Source: Anaerolineales bacterium
GTDB lineage: Bacteria > Chloroflexota > Anaerolineae > Anaerolineales > UBA11858
Assembly: GCA_024763275.1 (NCBI GenBank)
Contig: JANTFT010000003.1
Coordinates: 1 to 64,000, forward strand
DNA: 64,000 bases
Direction of reading: 5' to 3'
The notes under the pieces are model-generated. The model had not been told where the DNA came from. It ran no database searches and was given only the letters and a program-made list of their open reading frames with translations. Within the stretch, counting starts at the first letter, position 1, and every line of letters begins with the position of its first letter. This document shows, one piece after another, positions 47,160 through 56,325 of the stretch. The position numbers and the translations under genes are program-made.

Positions 47160-50100
47160 ATGCCAGAAAAGGAATTTGATGATTTCCTGTTCCGCCAGGA
47201 TATCGAACAAGCTGCCCCTTTTGTTGCTGAGCTGATCCACTGGGAGGATGAACGCCAGGCCCGCAAGCTGATCTTCATCCCTTCCCAATCCTATGTTCCC
47301 CGGGCAGTGAGGAGCGCCCTAGGCTCCCGGTTTCAGAATATCTACGCTGAGGGATACCCGCCTTCTCAGCTGATCCGGGCGGATGCGAGGGAGCTGGAGG
47401 ATGTCGCTTGGCACCTGGCCAACTACCGGCGCTATGCCGACAGACGCTTCTATAAGGGGAAGGAATATGCCAACCTGGTGGAGTGCCTGGCCCAGCGCAG
47501 AGCAGCTGAGCTTTTTGCCACTCCCGACACCCCGGCTGAGGAGATCTATGTCAATGTCCAGTCCCTATCCGGCACCCCGGCCAATCTGGCTGTTTACTGG
47601 ACCCTGCTGGAGCCAGGAGACACGCTGATGGGGCTGGATCTGTATCAAGGTGGGCACCTCTCTCACGGTTCTGAATTCAATATCTCCGGTCAGCGCTATC
47701 AGGTGGTTTCCTACGGCGTTGATCCAGAAACCGAACGGCTGGATTACGACGCCATCCGGGAGCTGGCCCTGGAGCACCGCCCCCGGATCATCGTGGCTGG
47801 GTACACTTCCTATCCCTGGGCGCCGGACTGGGCTGAATTCCGGGAGATTGCCGATGCCTGCGGAGCGTACCTGATGGCTGATATCTCCCATGTGGCCGGC
47901 CTGGTTTCCGCGGGCGTTTACCCCAGCCCGCTGGGCATCGCCGATGTGGTGACCTTTACCACCCATAAAACGCTCATGGGACCGCGCGGAGCGGTGGTGC
48001 TGACCACAGATGAGGAACTGGCTGGACAGATCGACCTGGCGATTTTCCCTGGTGAGCAGGGGGGACCTCATGTCAATAAATTCGCGGCCATGGCCGTTGC
48101 TTTCCAGATTGCCCGGACAGATAAGTTCCGGAAGCTTCAGAAGCAGATCGTGGCCAATGCCCGGGCCCTGGCGGAGGGATTGACCAGCCGGGGATTGCGC
48201 CTGGCTTACGGTGGTACGGATACGCACCTGCTGCTGCTGGACCTGAAGTCCATTCCTGCCCCGGCAGCTTTACCGACCGGACAGGAATACCCGATCTGGG
48301 GGGAGCCCGCCGTGCGGATCCTCGATCTGGCAGGCATGGTGACCAACAAGAACACCATCCCCGGTGATCTGGAAACCTCCCTGGCCACTGGCATCCGCCT
48401 GGGGACGCCCTGGCTGACCCAGCGCGGCCTGAAAGAGCAGGACATGGATGAGATTGCCGGACTGATGACCCGGCTGCTTACCAACCTGAAGCCTTTTGCT
48501 TACCAGGGATTGGCAGGGGTGCTGCCACGTGCCAAGGTCGATGGGAAAGTGCTGGAAGAGGTTCGTGCTGGTGTGGCGGAGATCGCCGCCAGGGCGGGGA
48601 TTGACTTCCAGATAGAGGGATATGGCTATCCCCATTATCAGGAGCTAAAGGATAACGGGGGTGAGCGGCCATCCAGAATTAAGGTATCCGGCTTCAGAGC
48701 CCGACAGTTCCTGGACCAGCTGGTACCTGCCAACCTCTTGAAGTTGAAGACGGATGAAAAGATAACCAGCTACCTGCTGGATTCCACCGGCGAGCTGCTT
48801 GCGGAAGCTGTCATCAAGCGCTGCCAGATGGATGAAGCTGGAAGGGATTGTTTATTGATCAACTGCGCTGGAGATAGCATGGTCCGGGTGCTCTCCTGGC
48901 TGCGGGGTATCAGCGACGGCTATACCCTGTTTGACAGGAAAGACCTCTACCGCAAGGTGGAAGGTCCGGTGGTAGTGGAGCTTGTTCCTGCAGAAAAAGG
49001 CTACTTCATGCCGGATATCAGACCGGGCATCCCGGCAGCTGAGCTGTTCCAGGCCAACCCGGGGCGTTTTGATCTTTCCAAGCCTTACTTTGTCGGTCAG
49101 GATGTCCTGGCCGATGTCGCGCCTGAAGCGGCCGCGGAACCCTGGGTTTGGGAAGAGCCGGAATCGGAACTCAAGAAAACAGAGCTGCACGGGGTTCATC
49201 AAGAAATGGGAGCCAAGCTGGTCCCCTTTGCAGGCTGGGAAATGCCTGTGCGCTACAGCTCAGTGCTGGAAGAGCATCAGGCGGTCCGTACCGCGGCCGG
49301 CCTGTTTGACGTGGCCCATATGGGCGTTTTTGAGATCTCTGGCCCCAATGCCACTACCTTTCTGGATATGGTTTTCTCCAATTATGTGGCCTGGCTGGAT
49401 GACGGAGAATCACTTTATGGTTATTTCCTGGCCCCGGACGGCAGCGTGATCGATGATGGGATCCTCTACCGCCTGCGGGATGATTATTATTACCTGGTCA
49501 TCAATGCCTCCAACGAGAACAAGGACTGGGATTGGCTGAACGCCGTCAATGACGGCAGAGCCATCATCGACGCTGAACGTCCCTGGGTCCGGGTGGAATA
49601 CCCCGCGATCCTCCGGAACTTGAAGGACCCCGGGTCGGGAAAGGACCAGAAGCGTGACATCGCTCTCCAGGGACCTGCCTCGCTGGCCATCCTGCAGGCC
49701 CTCACCGACGACCCGGCTCTCAAGAAATCCCTGGCCCGGCTGCGGCGAACGGCCCTGCTGGACTGCCAGCTGGCGGGGATCCCCCTGGTAGTTGCCAGGA
49801 CAGGTTACACAGGAGAGAATTGGGGCTTTGAGATCCTTGTCCACCCCGATCAGCTGGAGAAGCTTTGGAAGGCCATTCTGAAAGCTGGAGAGCCGCTGGG
49901 AGTGAAGCCGGCCGGTCTGGCCTGCCGGGATTCTACCCGCATCGAGGCTGGCCTGCCCCTTTATGGTCATGAGCTGGCTGGCCCGCTGGAGATCTCTCCG
50001 GTAGAAGCGGGCTTCCCTGGCTATGTCAAATACCACAAACCCTTTTTTGTCGGGCGGGATGCCCTGCTGGCGGAGGAGAAGGGCCGCCAGCGGGAGATTG

Positions 50101-50417
50101 TTCGCTTCCGCTGCAACCTCAAACACACCCGCCGGCCCAGCTCCCTGGACCCGGTGGTGGATGAACACGGAGCCCAGGTTGGGCAGGTGACCAGCTGTTC
50201 GCTGGATGCCAGCGGCTACCTGGTCGGCCTGGCGCTGGTGCACCGCCGCTGTGCCGGGGAGGGTACTGCATTGCGGATTTTCCCGATGCAGGGGAAATCC
50301 CTCCAGGAAGGATTACTGAGGGGGAGCAAGGTTATCCTGCCGGTTGAAGTGACCGTACTGTCCAGATTCCCTGAAAAGGGCGGACAGCGGCCGCGCTGGA
50401 CCCGCGGAGAAGATTAA
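47160..50417 (+). CDS. Fusion protein: serine hydroxymethyltransferase + degenerate GcvT-like module + aminomethyltransferase (GcvT)
   Basis: SHMT: MADISHVAGLVSAGVYPSPLGIADVVTFTTHKTLMGPRGAVVL; GcvT: MGAKLVPFAGWEMPVRYSSVLEEHQAVRTAAGLFDVAHMGVFEISGPNATTFLD...ARTGYTGENWGFEILV...GLACRDSTRIEAGLPLYGHEL; single uninterrupted 1085-aa ORF. Confidence 0.93.
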   Translation: MPEKEFDDFLFRQDIEQAAPFVAELIHWEDERQARKLIFIPSQSYVPRAVRSALGSRFQNIYAEGYPPSQLIRADARELEDVAWHLANYRRYADRRFYKGKEYANLVECLAQRRAAELFATPDTPAEEIYVNVQSLSGTPANLAVYWTLLEPGDTLMGLDLYQGGHLSHGSEFNISGQRYQVVSYGVDPETERLDYDAIRELALEHRPRIIVAGYTSYPWAPDWAEFREIADACGAYLMADISHVAGLVSAGVYPSPLGIADVVTFTTHKTLMGPRGAVVLTTDEELAGQIDLAIFPGEQGGPHVNKFAAMAVAFQIARTDKFRKLQKQIVANARALAEGLTSRGLRLAYGGTDTHLLLLDLKSIPAPAALPTGQEYPIWGEPAVRILDLAGMVTNKNTIPGDLETSLATGIRLGTPWLTQRGLKEQDMDEIAGLMTRLLTNLKPFAYQGLAGVLPRAKVDGKVLEEVRAGVAEIAARAGIDFQIEGYGYPHYQELKDNGGERPSRIKVSGFRARQFLDQLVPANLLKLKTDEKITSYLLDSTGELLAEAVIKRCQMDEAGRDCLLINCAGDSMVRVLSWLRGISDGYTLFDRKDLYRKVEGPVVVELVPAEKGYFMPDIRPGIPAAELFQANPGRFDLSKPYFVGQDVLADVAPEAAAEPWVWEEPESELKKTELHGVHQEMGAKLVPFAGWEMPVRYSSVLEEHQAVRTAAGLFDVAHMGVFEISGPNATTFLDMVFSNYVAWLDDGESLYGYFLAPDGSVIDDGILYRLRDDYYYLVINASNENKDWDWLNAVNDGRAIIDAERPWVRVEYPAILRNLKDPGSGKDQKRDIALQGPASLAILQALTDDPALKKSLARLRRTALLDCQLAGIPLVVARTGYTGENWGFEILVHPDQLEKLWKAILKAGEPLGVKPAGLACRDSTRIEAGLPLYGHELAGPLEISPVEAGFPGYVKYHKPFFVGRDALLAEEKGRQREIVRFRCNLKHTRRPSSLDPVVDEHGAQVGQVTSCSLDASGYLVGLALVHRRCAGEGTALRIFPMQGKSLQEGLLRGSKVILPVEVTVLSRFPEKGGQRPRWTRGED

Positions 50418-50531
50418 CGGATTATAATTTCCTTCCAAATCCATCAGCCGCGATATCTTAGTATGGTAAGATAATCGCGGTTGTTTAATTTTCCAGCAGG
50501 CAGCTCCTGCCTCATAACTCGGGAGGATTTT

Positions 50532-51413
50532 ATGGATCCTATTATTTTTACAATCCCTGGCACCAATATTTCGCTGCATTGGTATGGGGTGATCATGGCC
50601 GTGGGCATCATTTTAGCCGGGTTGGTCGCTGAGTGGGGCGTCCGCCAGCGGGGGGAAAATGGTGATTATATCTGGGAATTGCTGATCTGGGCTGTGCCGT
50701 TTGGGATTGTCGGAGCGCGGCTCTGGTATGTGGCCAACGATATCCTCGGGGGAGGAAGGTATTATCTGGACAACCCGCTGCAGATTCTCAACCTACCCCA
50801 GGGAGGGCTGCATTTTTACGGAGCGGTGTTGTTTGGTGCCCTGGGCGGATTGATCTACGTCAAAAAGAAACAGCTGGATTTCAGGATCTTCCTGGACGCC
50901 GCGGCGCCGGCCCTGCTGATTGGACAGGCTCTGGTAAGGCCGGCCAACTTCATCAACCAGGAGCTTTACGGGCAGCCGACCACCCTTCCCTGGGGCATCC
51001 GCATTGAAGAAGCCCACCGCATCATGCCCTGGAAGAATATGTACCAGTTCCCCTACGATACCACCCTCTTCCATCCCACTTTCGCCTACGAAATGCTCTG
51101 GAACTTCCTGGCTGCCGGGATTTTGCTCTGGATAGCCCTGGAATTCAAAAAGCGGGTTAAACCAGCCTCGATCTTTGCTGGTTGGCTGGTGCTGGAAGGT
51201 ATCGGCAGGGAGATCATCGAGTTCTTCCGGCCAGATCAACCCCGCATCCCCGGTACGGACATCAGCTATTCCCGGGTTGTGGCCGGGCTGATGGTCCTGG
51301 CAGGAATTATCTGGCTGCTGTATAAGTATGAGATCATCAAGATCCCCTTCCTGAAACAGGGGCCGGATGAGTACCACCTGTCCCCCGGAGCTGAATCCGG
51401 GAAGGACGAATAG
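50532..51413 (+). CDS. lgt: Prolipoprotein diacylglyceryl transferase
   Basis: FTIPGTNISLHWYGVIMAVGIILAG...GARLWYVAND...GGLHFYGAVLFG...RPANFINQELYGQPT. Confidence 0.94.
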   Translation: MDPIIFTIPGTNISLHWYGVIMAVGIILAGLVAEWGVRQRGENGDYIWELLIWAVPFGIVGARLWYVANDILGGGRYYLDNPLQILNLPQGGLHFYGAVLFGALGGLIYVKKKQLDFRIFLDAAAPALLIGQALVRPANFINQELYGQPTTLPWGIRIEEAHRIMPWKNMYQFPYDTTLFHPTFAYEMLWNFLAAGILLWIALEFKKRVKPASIFAGWLVLEGIGREIIEFFRPDQPRIPGTDISYSRVVAGLMVLAGIIWLLYKYEIIKIPFLKQGPDEYHLSPGAESGKDE

Positions 51414-51427
51414 AATTTCATGAAAGC

Positions 51428-51458
51428 AAAGGAGCAGCCATCCGGCTGCTCCTTTTTG
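51428..51458. terminator. Intrinsic terminator between convergent lgt and surface lipoprotein
   Basis: AAAGGAGCAGCC ATCC GGCTGCTCCTTTTT. Confidence 0.85.
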
Positions 51459-51473
51459 TATAATATGCGGACT

Positions 51474-54113
51474 TTATTGTTTGGGGCAGATACAGTAGGG
51501 GCCTGCGGTTGCTGAACCTTCATGCCATTCTCCTCCTGCCAGAAGGCACTCTTCCTCCTTCAGGGTCGAGCTGCAGGTAAGAGGACGCGGTGTGGGGGTC
51601 GGTGTGAGAGTTGGCGTTGGGGGAGCGATCCGGGTGGGGATCAGCTCCGGGTCCGCGTCGAAGTCTGCCAGGGAGGCGGAGATCCAGCAGCGCATCTTGA
51701 GGATCAGATCCTCGATATACAGCCACAGCGGGAGATGGCGTTCGGAGCGGGCCAGGATCTCGAATTCGGTGCCGGATTCGAAAGCTGTGGCCGTGTCATA
51801 GACTGTTCCCGGTCCCAACCGGCAGAAGGCATTCTTGTTGAGTTTCCCCTTGCTGTTTTCTGGTTCAGGGGTTGGCTCAGGCAGGAACTGGTAGTCCCAC
51901 CCGAAATTGATGTCAGCGGCATCCTCAGCGCTTCCCAGAACGAGTTCGAACTCCGCCGGATCCGCATCCCGTACCGGATAGGTCCAATTGCCAGGGATGA
52001 GGATAGTGTCATTGGGGGCGGCCAGAGCGTCGACCGTCAGGCACCAGGTGCCAGCATTAAGCCCGGGCAGGGTGTACTCCCCATTGGCGTCGGTCAGGAC
52101 GATGCCGGAGACAGCCGGGGGAGAAGCCGGACAACTGCCGTAGTAAAGTTTCACCTGCACCCCGGCAATGCCTGGCTCGCCAGGATCATAGATCCCATCC
52201 GCTCCCAGACCTCCTCCCGGTAGATTGATGCAACCTGGAGGTGGAGATGAGGGGGGTGAACTGGGCACCGCGCAGAGATCATGCCAGACCAGGCCGCTGA
52301 TCGAGGAGTCGCCCAGCGGGGAGAGCAGGTAGCGGAAATTGACGTCCTCCTGGGTTTCTCCCGCTGCGAGATTGACCTCAATATCGTCCGGGTAGAGAGT
52401 TTGCTGGAGGGGGGATGTTTCCAGACAGTAGTCGTCTGCAGGCAGATCAAGGATCTCGTAATAACCGCTGCCGTCCGATTCCGCCGTTTCCAGGATAGGC
52501 CCGGCAGGCGGGCAGCTGCCTTCATGGATATCCACCATAACCCCGGTCATGAAGCCGTCCTCGAGGTCGCGGATGTCATTACGGTTAGCGTCTATATAGG
52601 TCCAGCCGCTGATCGACCCACTGGAAGGGGTATTCTCAAAAGCCCCCCGGTCGCATCCCAGGCCCTGGGGTCGGGAGGTGTAGTTCTGGTCGTTAGCGGT
52701 GCACAGGTCAGGCACGCCGCTGTCAATCGCCGGACTGCCGGTTCCCAGAGGGTAGCTGGGCGCCAGGCTGCCGTAAAATCCCAGCGGTTCCAGCAGGGGG
52801 TCAGTGGCGGAAAGATCATGGGGTCCGGACAGACCGCAGCTACCGTCGCTGGACAGGTTGTAATCCAGGGAATCTGGGGGGAGGCCGCCGCAGTTGCCAC
52901 CTGGATTGTTCGCCAGGATCGAACTGCGGATTTTGATTTCAGTTCCGGCGTCGACCCGCAGTCCTTCAGGGTTGTTGCCGGCGATAGTGATGAAGCGTAG
53001 ATCAAAGTTGCCGGTATTATAGATCCCGGCTCCGCCTACCCCACCCTGGGCAGTGTTGCCGCTGATGGTCACATTCTTGAGCAGCAGGCCGCCGGTAGGT
53101 ACCGGGCCGTTGTTGTAGATTCCTCCGCCAACGGGACCGGTGGCAGTGTTGTCGGTGATCCCGCTTTCGTAAAAATGTACCAGGCCGTTGTTGTTGAACA
53201 TACCACCACCTGACGCGGCAGTGTTCTGTGACAGCCAGCTGTTGGTGAACTGGGTATAGGAATCCGTCCAGCTGTAGACAGCGCCCCCTCTATCGGTTGC
53301 CTGGTTGTTCTCAAAGACCAGGCCTTCCCCGATTAGATCTCCGTGGTTCCAGGCTGCGCCGCCGTCCAGCCCTGCCTGATTCATCTCAAAAGTGCTGTTG
53401 GTGATGGTCATCTCTGCGTCCACCCCATTCCAGAGCGCTCCCCCGGAGGATGTGGCCTCATTTCCGGTGAAAGAACTGTCCTCGATGATGGCGGTGGCGT
53501 TATCGAGATTGTAGATCGCTCCTCCATACCCGGCTGTGTTGGCCAGAAAGTGACCTCCTTGCAGGTTGAGGTTGCTGGTGTTGAAAATGCACCCACCCCG
53601 GGCATCCCCCATCCCTCCCGGGGGAATTGAAACGCTGTTGTAGTTGCATGTGAAAGAGATCAGAGTCAGGTCCCCCTCGTTGAGCAGGCCTCCTCCGATG
53701 ATGGCATCGCCGTCAGCCAGCCAGATGCCCTCAAACTGGACATTGGCGCCGGAGTGGATGTGGAAAGCGCGCTCAATCCCGCCGTCAATCGAGGGTGCTC
53801 CGGTGCCGATGATCACCAGATCCTCAGTGATATCAAGATCCCCGGTCTCGCCCAGGTCTTCATTGTCCCCGTCAATTGTCAGAGTATATCCCCCGGCTGG
53901 CAGGTTGATGGTCTGAGCTCCGGGACAGGCGTTAGCGTTGAGGACCGCTTCTCGCAATGAGCAGTCCCCTGCACTGCAAACCATGTCATTGGTATCATCC
54001 GTCTTGGTAACCGTGTAGGTTGGGGAGCAGTTGGGGGTAGGGGTGCAGGATGTGATCAGCACCGCCAGACCGATGAAGACCAGCAGAGAGATCCACTTGG
54101 TGTGAGGTTTCAT
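51474..54113 (-). CDS. Large surface lipoprotein: CSLREA domain, parallel beta-helix, two SdrD_B-like domains, C-terminal SH3-like/PTP/Cys-tail module
   Basis: Lipobox AVLITSC; CSAGDCSLREAVLNANACPG; repeated xxNNxAxxGGGxxN helix turns; ISGWTYIDANRNDIRDLEDGFMTGVMVDI and ISGLVWHDLC...GIYDPGEPGIAGVQVKLY; KNAFCRLGPGTVYDT...CWISA...PTPTLTPTPTPRPLTCSSTLKEEECLLAGGEW...PYCICPKQ. Confidence 0.88.
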   Translation of the reverse strand: MKPHTKWISLLVFIGLAVLITSCTPTPNCSPTYTVTKTDDTNDMVCSAGDCSLREAVLNANACPGAQTINLPAGGYTLTIDGDNEDLGETGDLDITEDLVIIGTGAPSIDGGIERAFHIHSGANVQFEGIWLADGDAIIGGGLLNEGDLTLISFTCNYNSVSIPPGGMGDARGGCIFNTSNLNLQGGHFLANTAGYGGAIYNLDNATAIIEDSSFTGNEATSSGGALWNGVDAEMTITNSTFEMNQAGLDGGAAWNHGDLIGEGLVFENNQATDRGGAVYSWTDSYTQFTNSWLSQNTAASGGGMFNNNGLVHFYESGITDNTATGPVGGGIYNNGPVPTGGLLLKNVTISGNTAQGGVGGAGIYNTGNFDLRFITIAGNNPEGLRVDAGTEIKIRSSILANNPGGNCGGLPPDSLDYNLSSDGSCGLSGPHDLSATDPLLEPLGFYGSLAPSYPLGTGSPAIDSGVPDLCTANDQNYTSRPQGLGCDRGAFENTPSSGSISGWTYIDANRNDIRDLEDGFMTGVMVDIHEGSCPPAGPILETAESDGSGYYEILDLPADDYCLETSPLQQTLYPDDIEVNLAAGETQEDVNFRYLLSPLGDSSISGLVWHDLCAVPSSPPSSPPPGCINLPGGGLGADGIYDPGEPGIAGVQVKLYYGSCPASPPAVSGIVLTDANGEYTLPGLNAGTWCLTVDALAAPNDTILIPGNWTYPVRDADPAEFELVLGSAEDAADINFGWDYQFLPEPTPEPENSKGKLNKNAFCRLGPGTVYDTATAFESGTEFEILARSERHLPLWLYIEDLILKMRCWISASLADFDADPELIPTRIAPPTPTLTPTPTPRPLTCSSTLKEEECLLAGGEWHEGSATAGPYCICPKQ

Positions 54114-54374
54114 CTTGGAGCCTCCTTTTTCGAGCACGATGCGCTAGAGAATACATCGATCCAGAGAAACTTTATTAATTTATAAACGTATAGATAATGG
54201 GAATTGTTACACTGAGTTTATTCTACCAAAGTAAAGAGGTGATTGCCGGGATAAAACGGATGGTCTCAGGGAATTAGCGGATTTGGTTCCCTGAGGTGTT
54301 TTAGAGTTTGGAAACTCATGTTAGGATTAACTTGATAATCGCAGTTATCAGGGCATATTCAGAGGAGAACAGTC

Positions 54375-54881
54375 ATGGACAAAAGAAAGCGTACATCGAT
54401 CGCCGGCGGAGTGATTCTGATCCTGATCGGTGTCGTATTGTTTATCGCCCAGATCAGGCCGGATCTGCTGCCTGATTTCTGGCGGGAATTTTCCTGGCCC
54501 TGGGTCGTTGTTGGGGTAGGAATCTTCCTGTTTGCTCTGGGAGCTATCCTGGGAGAGCCGGGTTTAGCGGTCCCGGCGACTATCGTGGGCGGAATCGGCG
54601 GTATTCTGGCCTACCAGTATTACTATAATGATTTTCAGAGCTGGGCCTATCTGTGGACTCTGATCCCGGGATTTGTGGGAATGGGGATCATTCTCATGAA
54701 ATTGCTCGGAGGAGAGGGTTCCTTGAAGGAGGGCGCCAATCTGCTGCTGATCAGCTTCACAATGCTGGCTGTCTTTGGCTCGTTCTTTGGAGCCCTGGGG
54801 TTAGCGGGAAAGTACTGGCCGGTGCTGCTGATCCTGCTGGGCGTGACCCTGTTGATCCGTACTTTTATCAAGAAGCGTTGA
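54375..54881 (+). CDS. Four- to five-TM membrane protein, LiaF/DUF5668-like TM region
   Basis: SIAGGVILILIGVVLFIAQ...WPWVVVGVGIFLFALGA...YWPVLLILLGVTLLIRTF. Confidence 0.65.
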   Translation: MDKRKRTSIAGGVILILIGVVLFIAQIRPDLLPDFWREFSWPWVVVGVGIFLFALGAILGEPGLAVPATIVGGIGGILAYQYYYNDFQSWAYLWTLIPGFVGMGIILMKLLGGEGSLKEGANLLLISFTMLAVFGSFFGALGLAGKYWPVLLILLGVTLLIRTFIKKR

Positions 54882-54915
54882 TAGCTGGACGAAAAGTCCG
54901 ACGGGAGAGTGGCTG

Positions 54916-55722
54916 ATGCGTTCTGGTCGATTGTTCTGGGCTGTGATATTGATCGGGTTGGGGTTTCTGTTCCTGGCCAATAACCTGGGTTTTATCACTG
55001 TCAATGTCTGGGGGCTGTTCTGGCCGGTTTTCCTGGTCCTGCTGGGAATCTGGTTTCTGCTGGGCTCGACCGCCAAAACTGCGGTGCCTCCCCTGGAGGA
55101 AGATTCGGTTGAATTGGGTGAGGCGGAAAGCGCTTCGATCACCGTAAAGTATGGTGGGGGAAGATTGACTCTTAATGGCAGCGCCCAGCTGGGCCAACTG
55201 GTCTCAGGAAGATTCGCCAATGGTCTGGATGCCCATCTGGAGCGCGAGGGCAATCACCTGAAGGCCGTCCTGCAGCCCCGGCACAGGTCCTTTGGGGACG
55301 TCATTTTCCCGGGCAGCTGGATTTCCGGCAGGGGTCTGGTCTGGGACTTTGGTCTGTCAAAGGAAATACCCCTGGCTCTGGTATTTGAGATTGGTGCTGC
55401 GGAAGTCGATCTGGATCTGAGTGAGCTGCAGGTCAGAGACCTGGTGATAAAAACCGGAGCCAGCTCCACCGCGATAAAGCTTCCGGATGGGGCAGGTGCG
55501 ACCAGTGTTACGGTCGAAGCCGGAGCAGCTTCCCTGGACATCACCGTCCCGGAAGGCGTGGCAGCCCGGATTTCAGCGGATTCCGGCCTTTCCTCTGTGA
55601 TTGTGGACCAGAACAGATTCCCAAAACAGGCCGGGGTCTACCAGTCTCCGGGTTATGACAGCGCTGGGAATAAGGCCGATATCCGGATCGAGTCTGGAGT
55701 GGCAAAAGTCGAGATTCACTAG
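54916..55722 (+). CDS. LiaF-like membrane protein with toast-rack domain
   Basis: FWAVILIGLGFLFLANNLGFITVNVWGLFWPVFLVLLGIWFLL then beta-rich VFEIGAAEVDLDLSELQVRDLVIKTGASSTAIKLPDG...VEAGAASLDITVPEGVAARI. Confidence 0.8.
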   Translation: MRSGRLFWAVILIGLGFLFLANNLGFITVNVWGLFWPVFLVLLGIWFLLGSTAKTAVPPLEEDSVELGEAESASITVKYGGGRLTLNGSAQLGQLVSGRFANGLDAHLEREGNHLKAVLQPRHRSFGDVIFPGSWISGRGLVWDFGLSKEIPLALVFEIGAAEVDLDLSELQVRDLVIKTGASSTAIKLPDGAGATSVTVEAGAASLDITVPEGVAARISADSGLSSVIVDQNRFPKQAGVYQSPGYDSAGNKADIRIESGVAKVEIH

Positions 55723-55768
55723 GAGGTATTATGAGGGGGAATTGACCCAGCGCATAGGGAGGAAAATT

Positions 55769-56080
55769 ATGTTCACCAAAGGTCGTTATATCAATCTGAC
55801 AGAGGGACCAGGGCCAGAAGCTGACGGCTCTGAAGTGAAGTTCAGCCTGGACTCTCAAGACGTGCAGCTTTCCCGAAAACCCATGGGCTGGATCTGGCCC
55901 CGTAAGGTGGTATTTCGCAGAGAAGGGGAAGAGTGTAGGAAGCACCTGATCGATTTCGGTCCCCTGCTGCAGGTCTTCCTTTCCGGGGTGAGCCTGCTGC
56001 TGGCAGCCCTGGAAGTGCTCAAGCGCTATCTCAGCCGGAGAGAGGATCTGAACGGAGGACAGTTTCAGGGATCCGTCTGA
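55769..56080 (+). CDS. Small hypothetical protein
   Basis: 103 aa from ATG 55769 preceded by GGGAGGAAAATT; MFTKGRYINLTEGPGPEADGSEVKFSLDSQDV. Confidence 0.5.
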   Translation: MFTKGRYINLTEGPGPEADGSEVKFSLDSQDVQLSRKPMGWIWPRKVVFRREGEECRKHLIDFGPLLQVFLSGVSLLLAALEVLKRYLSRREDLNGGQFQGSV

Positions 56081-56271
56081 GATGGGAGGTCCAGCATCCT
56101 GGTTTGCAAAATGGGGAGAGCTGTTGAGAAGGGCCAGAAGGCCCTTCTTTATTTAGCTGGGCTGGAATGATAATTGCACTTAACAGGCAGAAGGGTGGAC
56201 CCTCTCGTGAGGGGACGAAATTTCATACACTTAGTTAACGCCAGCTTGTTATAATAATGCCATGATTTTTA

Positions 56272-56294
56272 ACGATAATTCTCAATATTATCGT
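56272..56294. promoter_or_regulatory. Perfect 8-bp inverted repeat just downstream of a TATAAT upstream of clpC
   Basis: ACGATAAT-TCTCAAT-ATTATCGT; TATAAT at 56250..56255. Confidence 0.5.
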
Positions 56295-56325
56295 CTGATT
56301 TCCAGGGATGAAGGATGGTGGATCC

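Noticed and set aside
49410-50243. 277-aa ORF antisense to the GcvT domain
   Set aside because: Codon-bias shadow ORF opposite a motif-complete GcvT.
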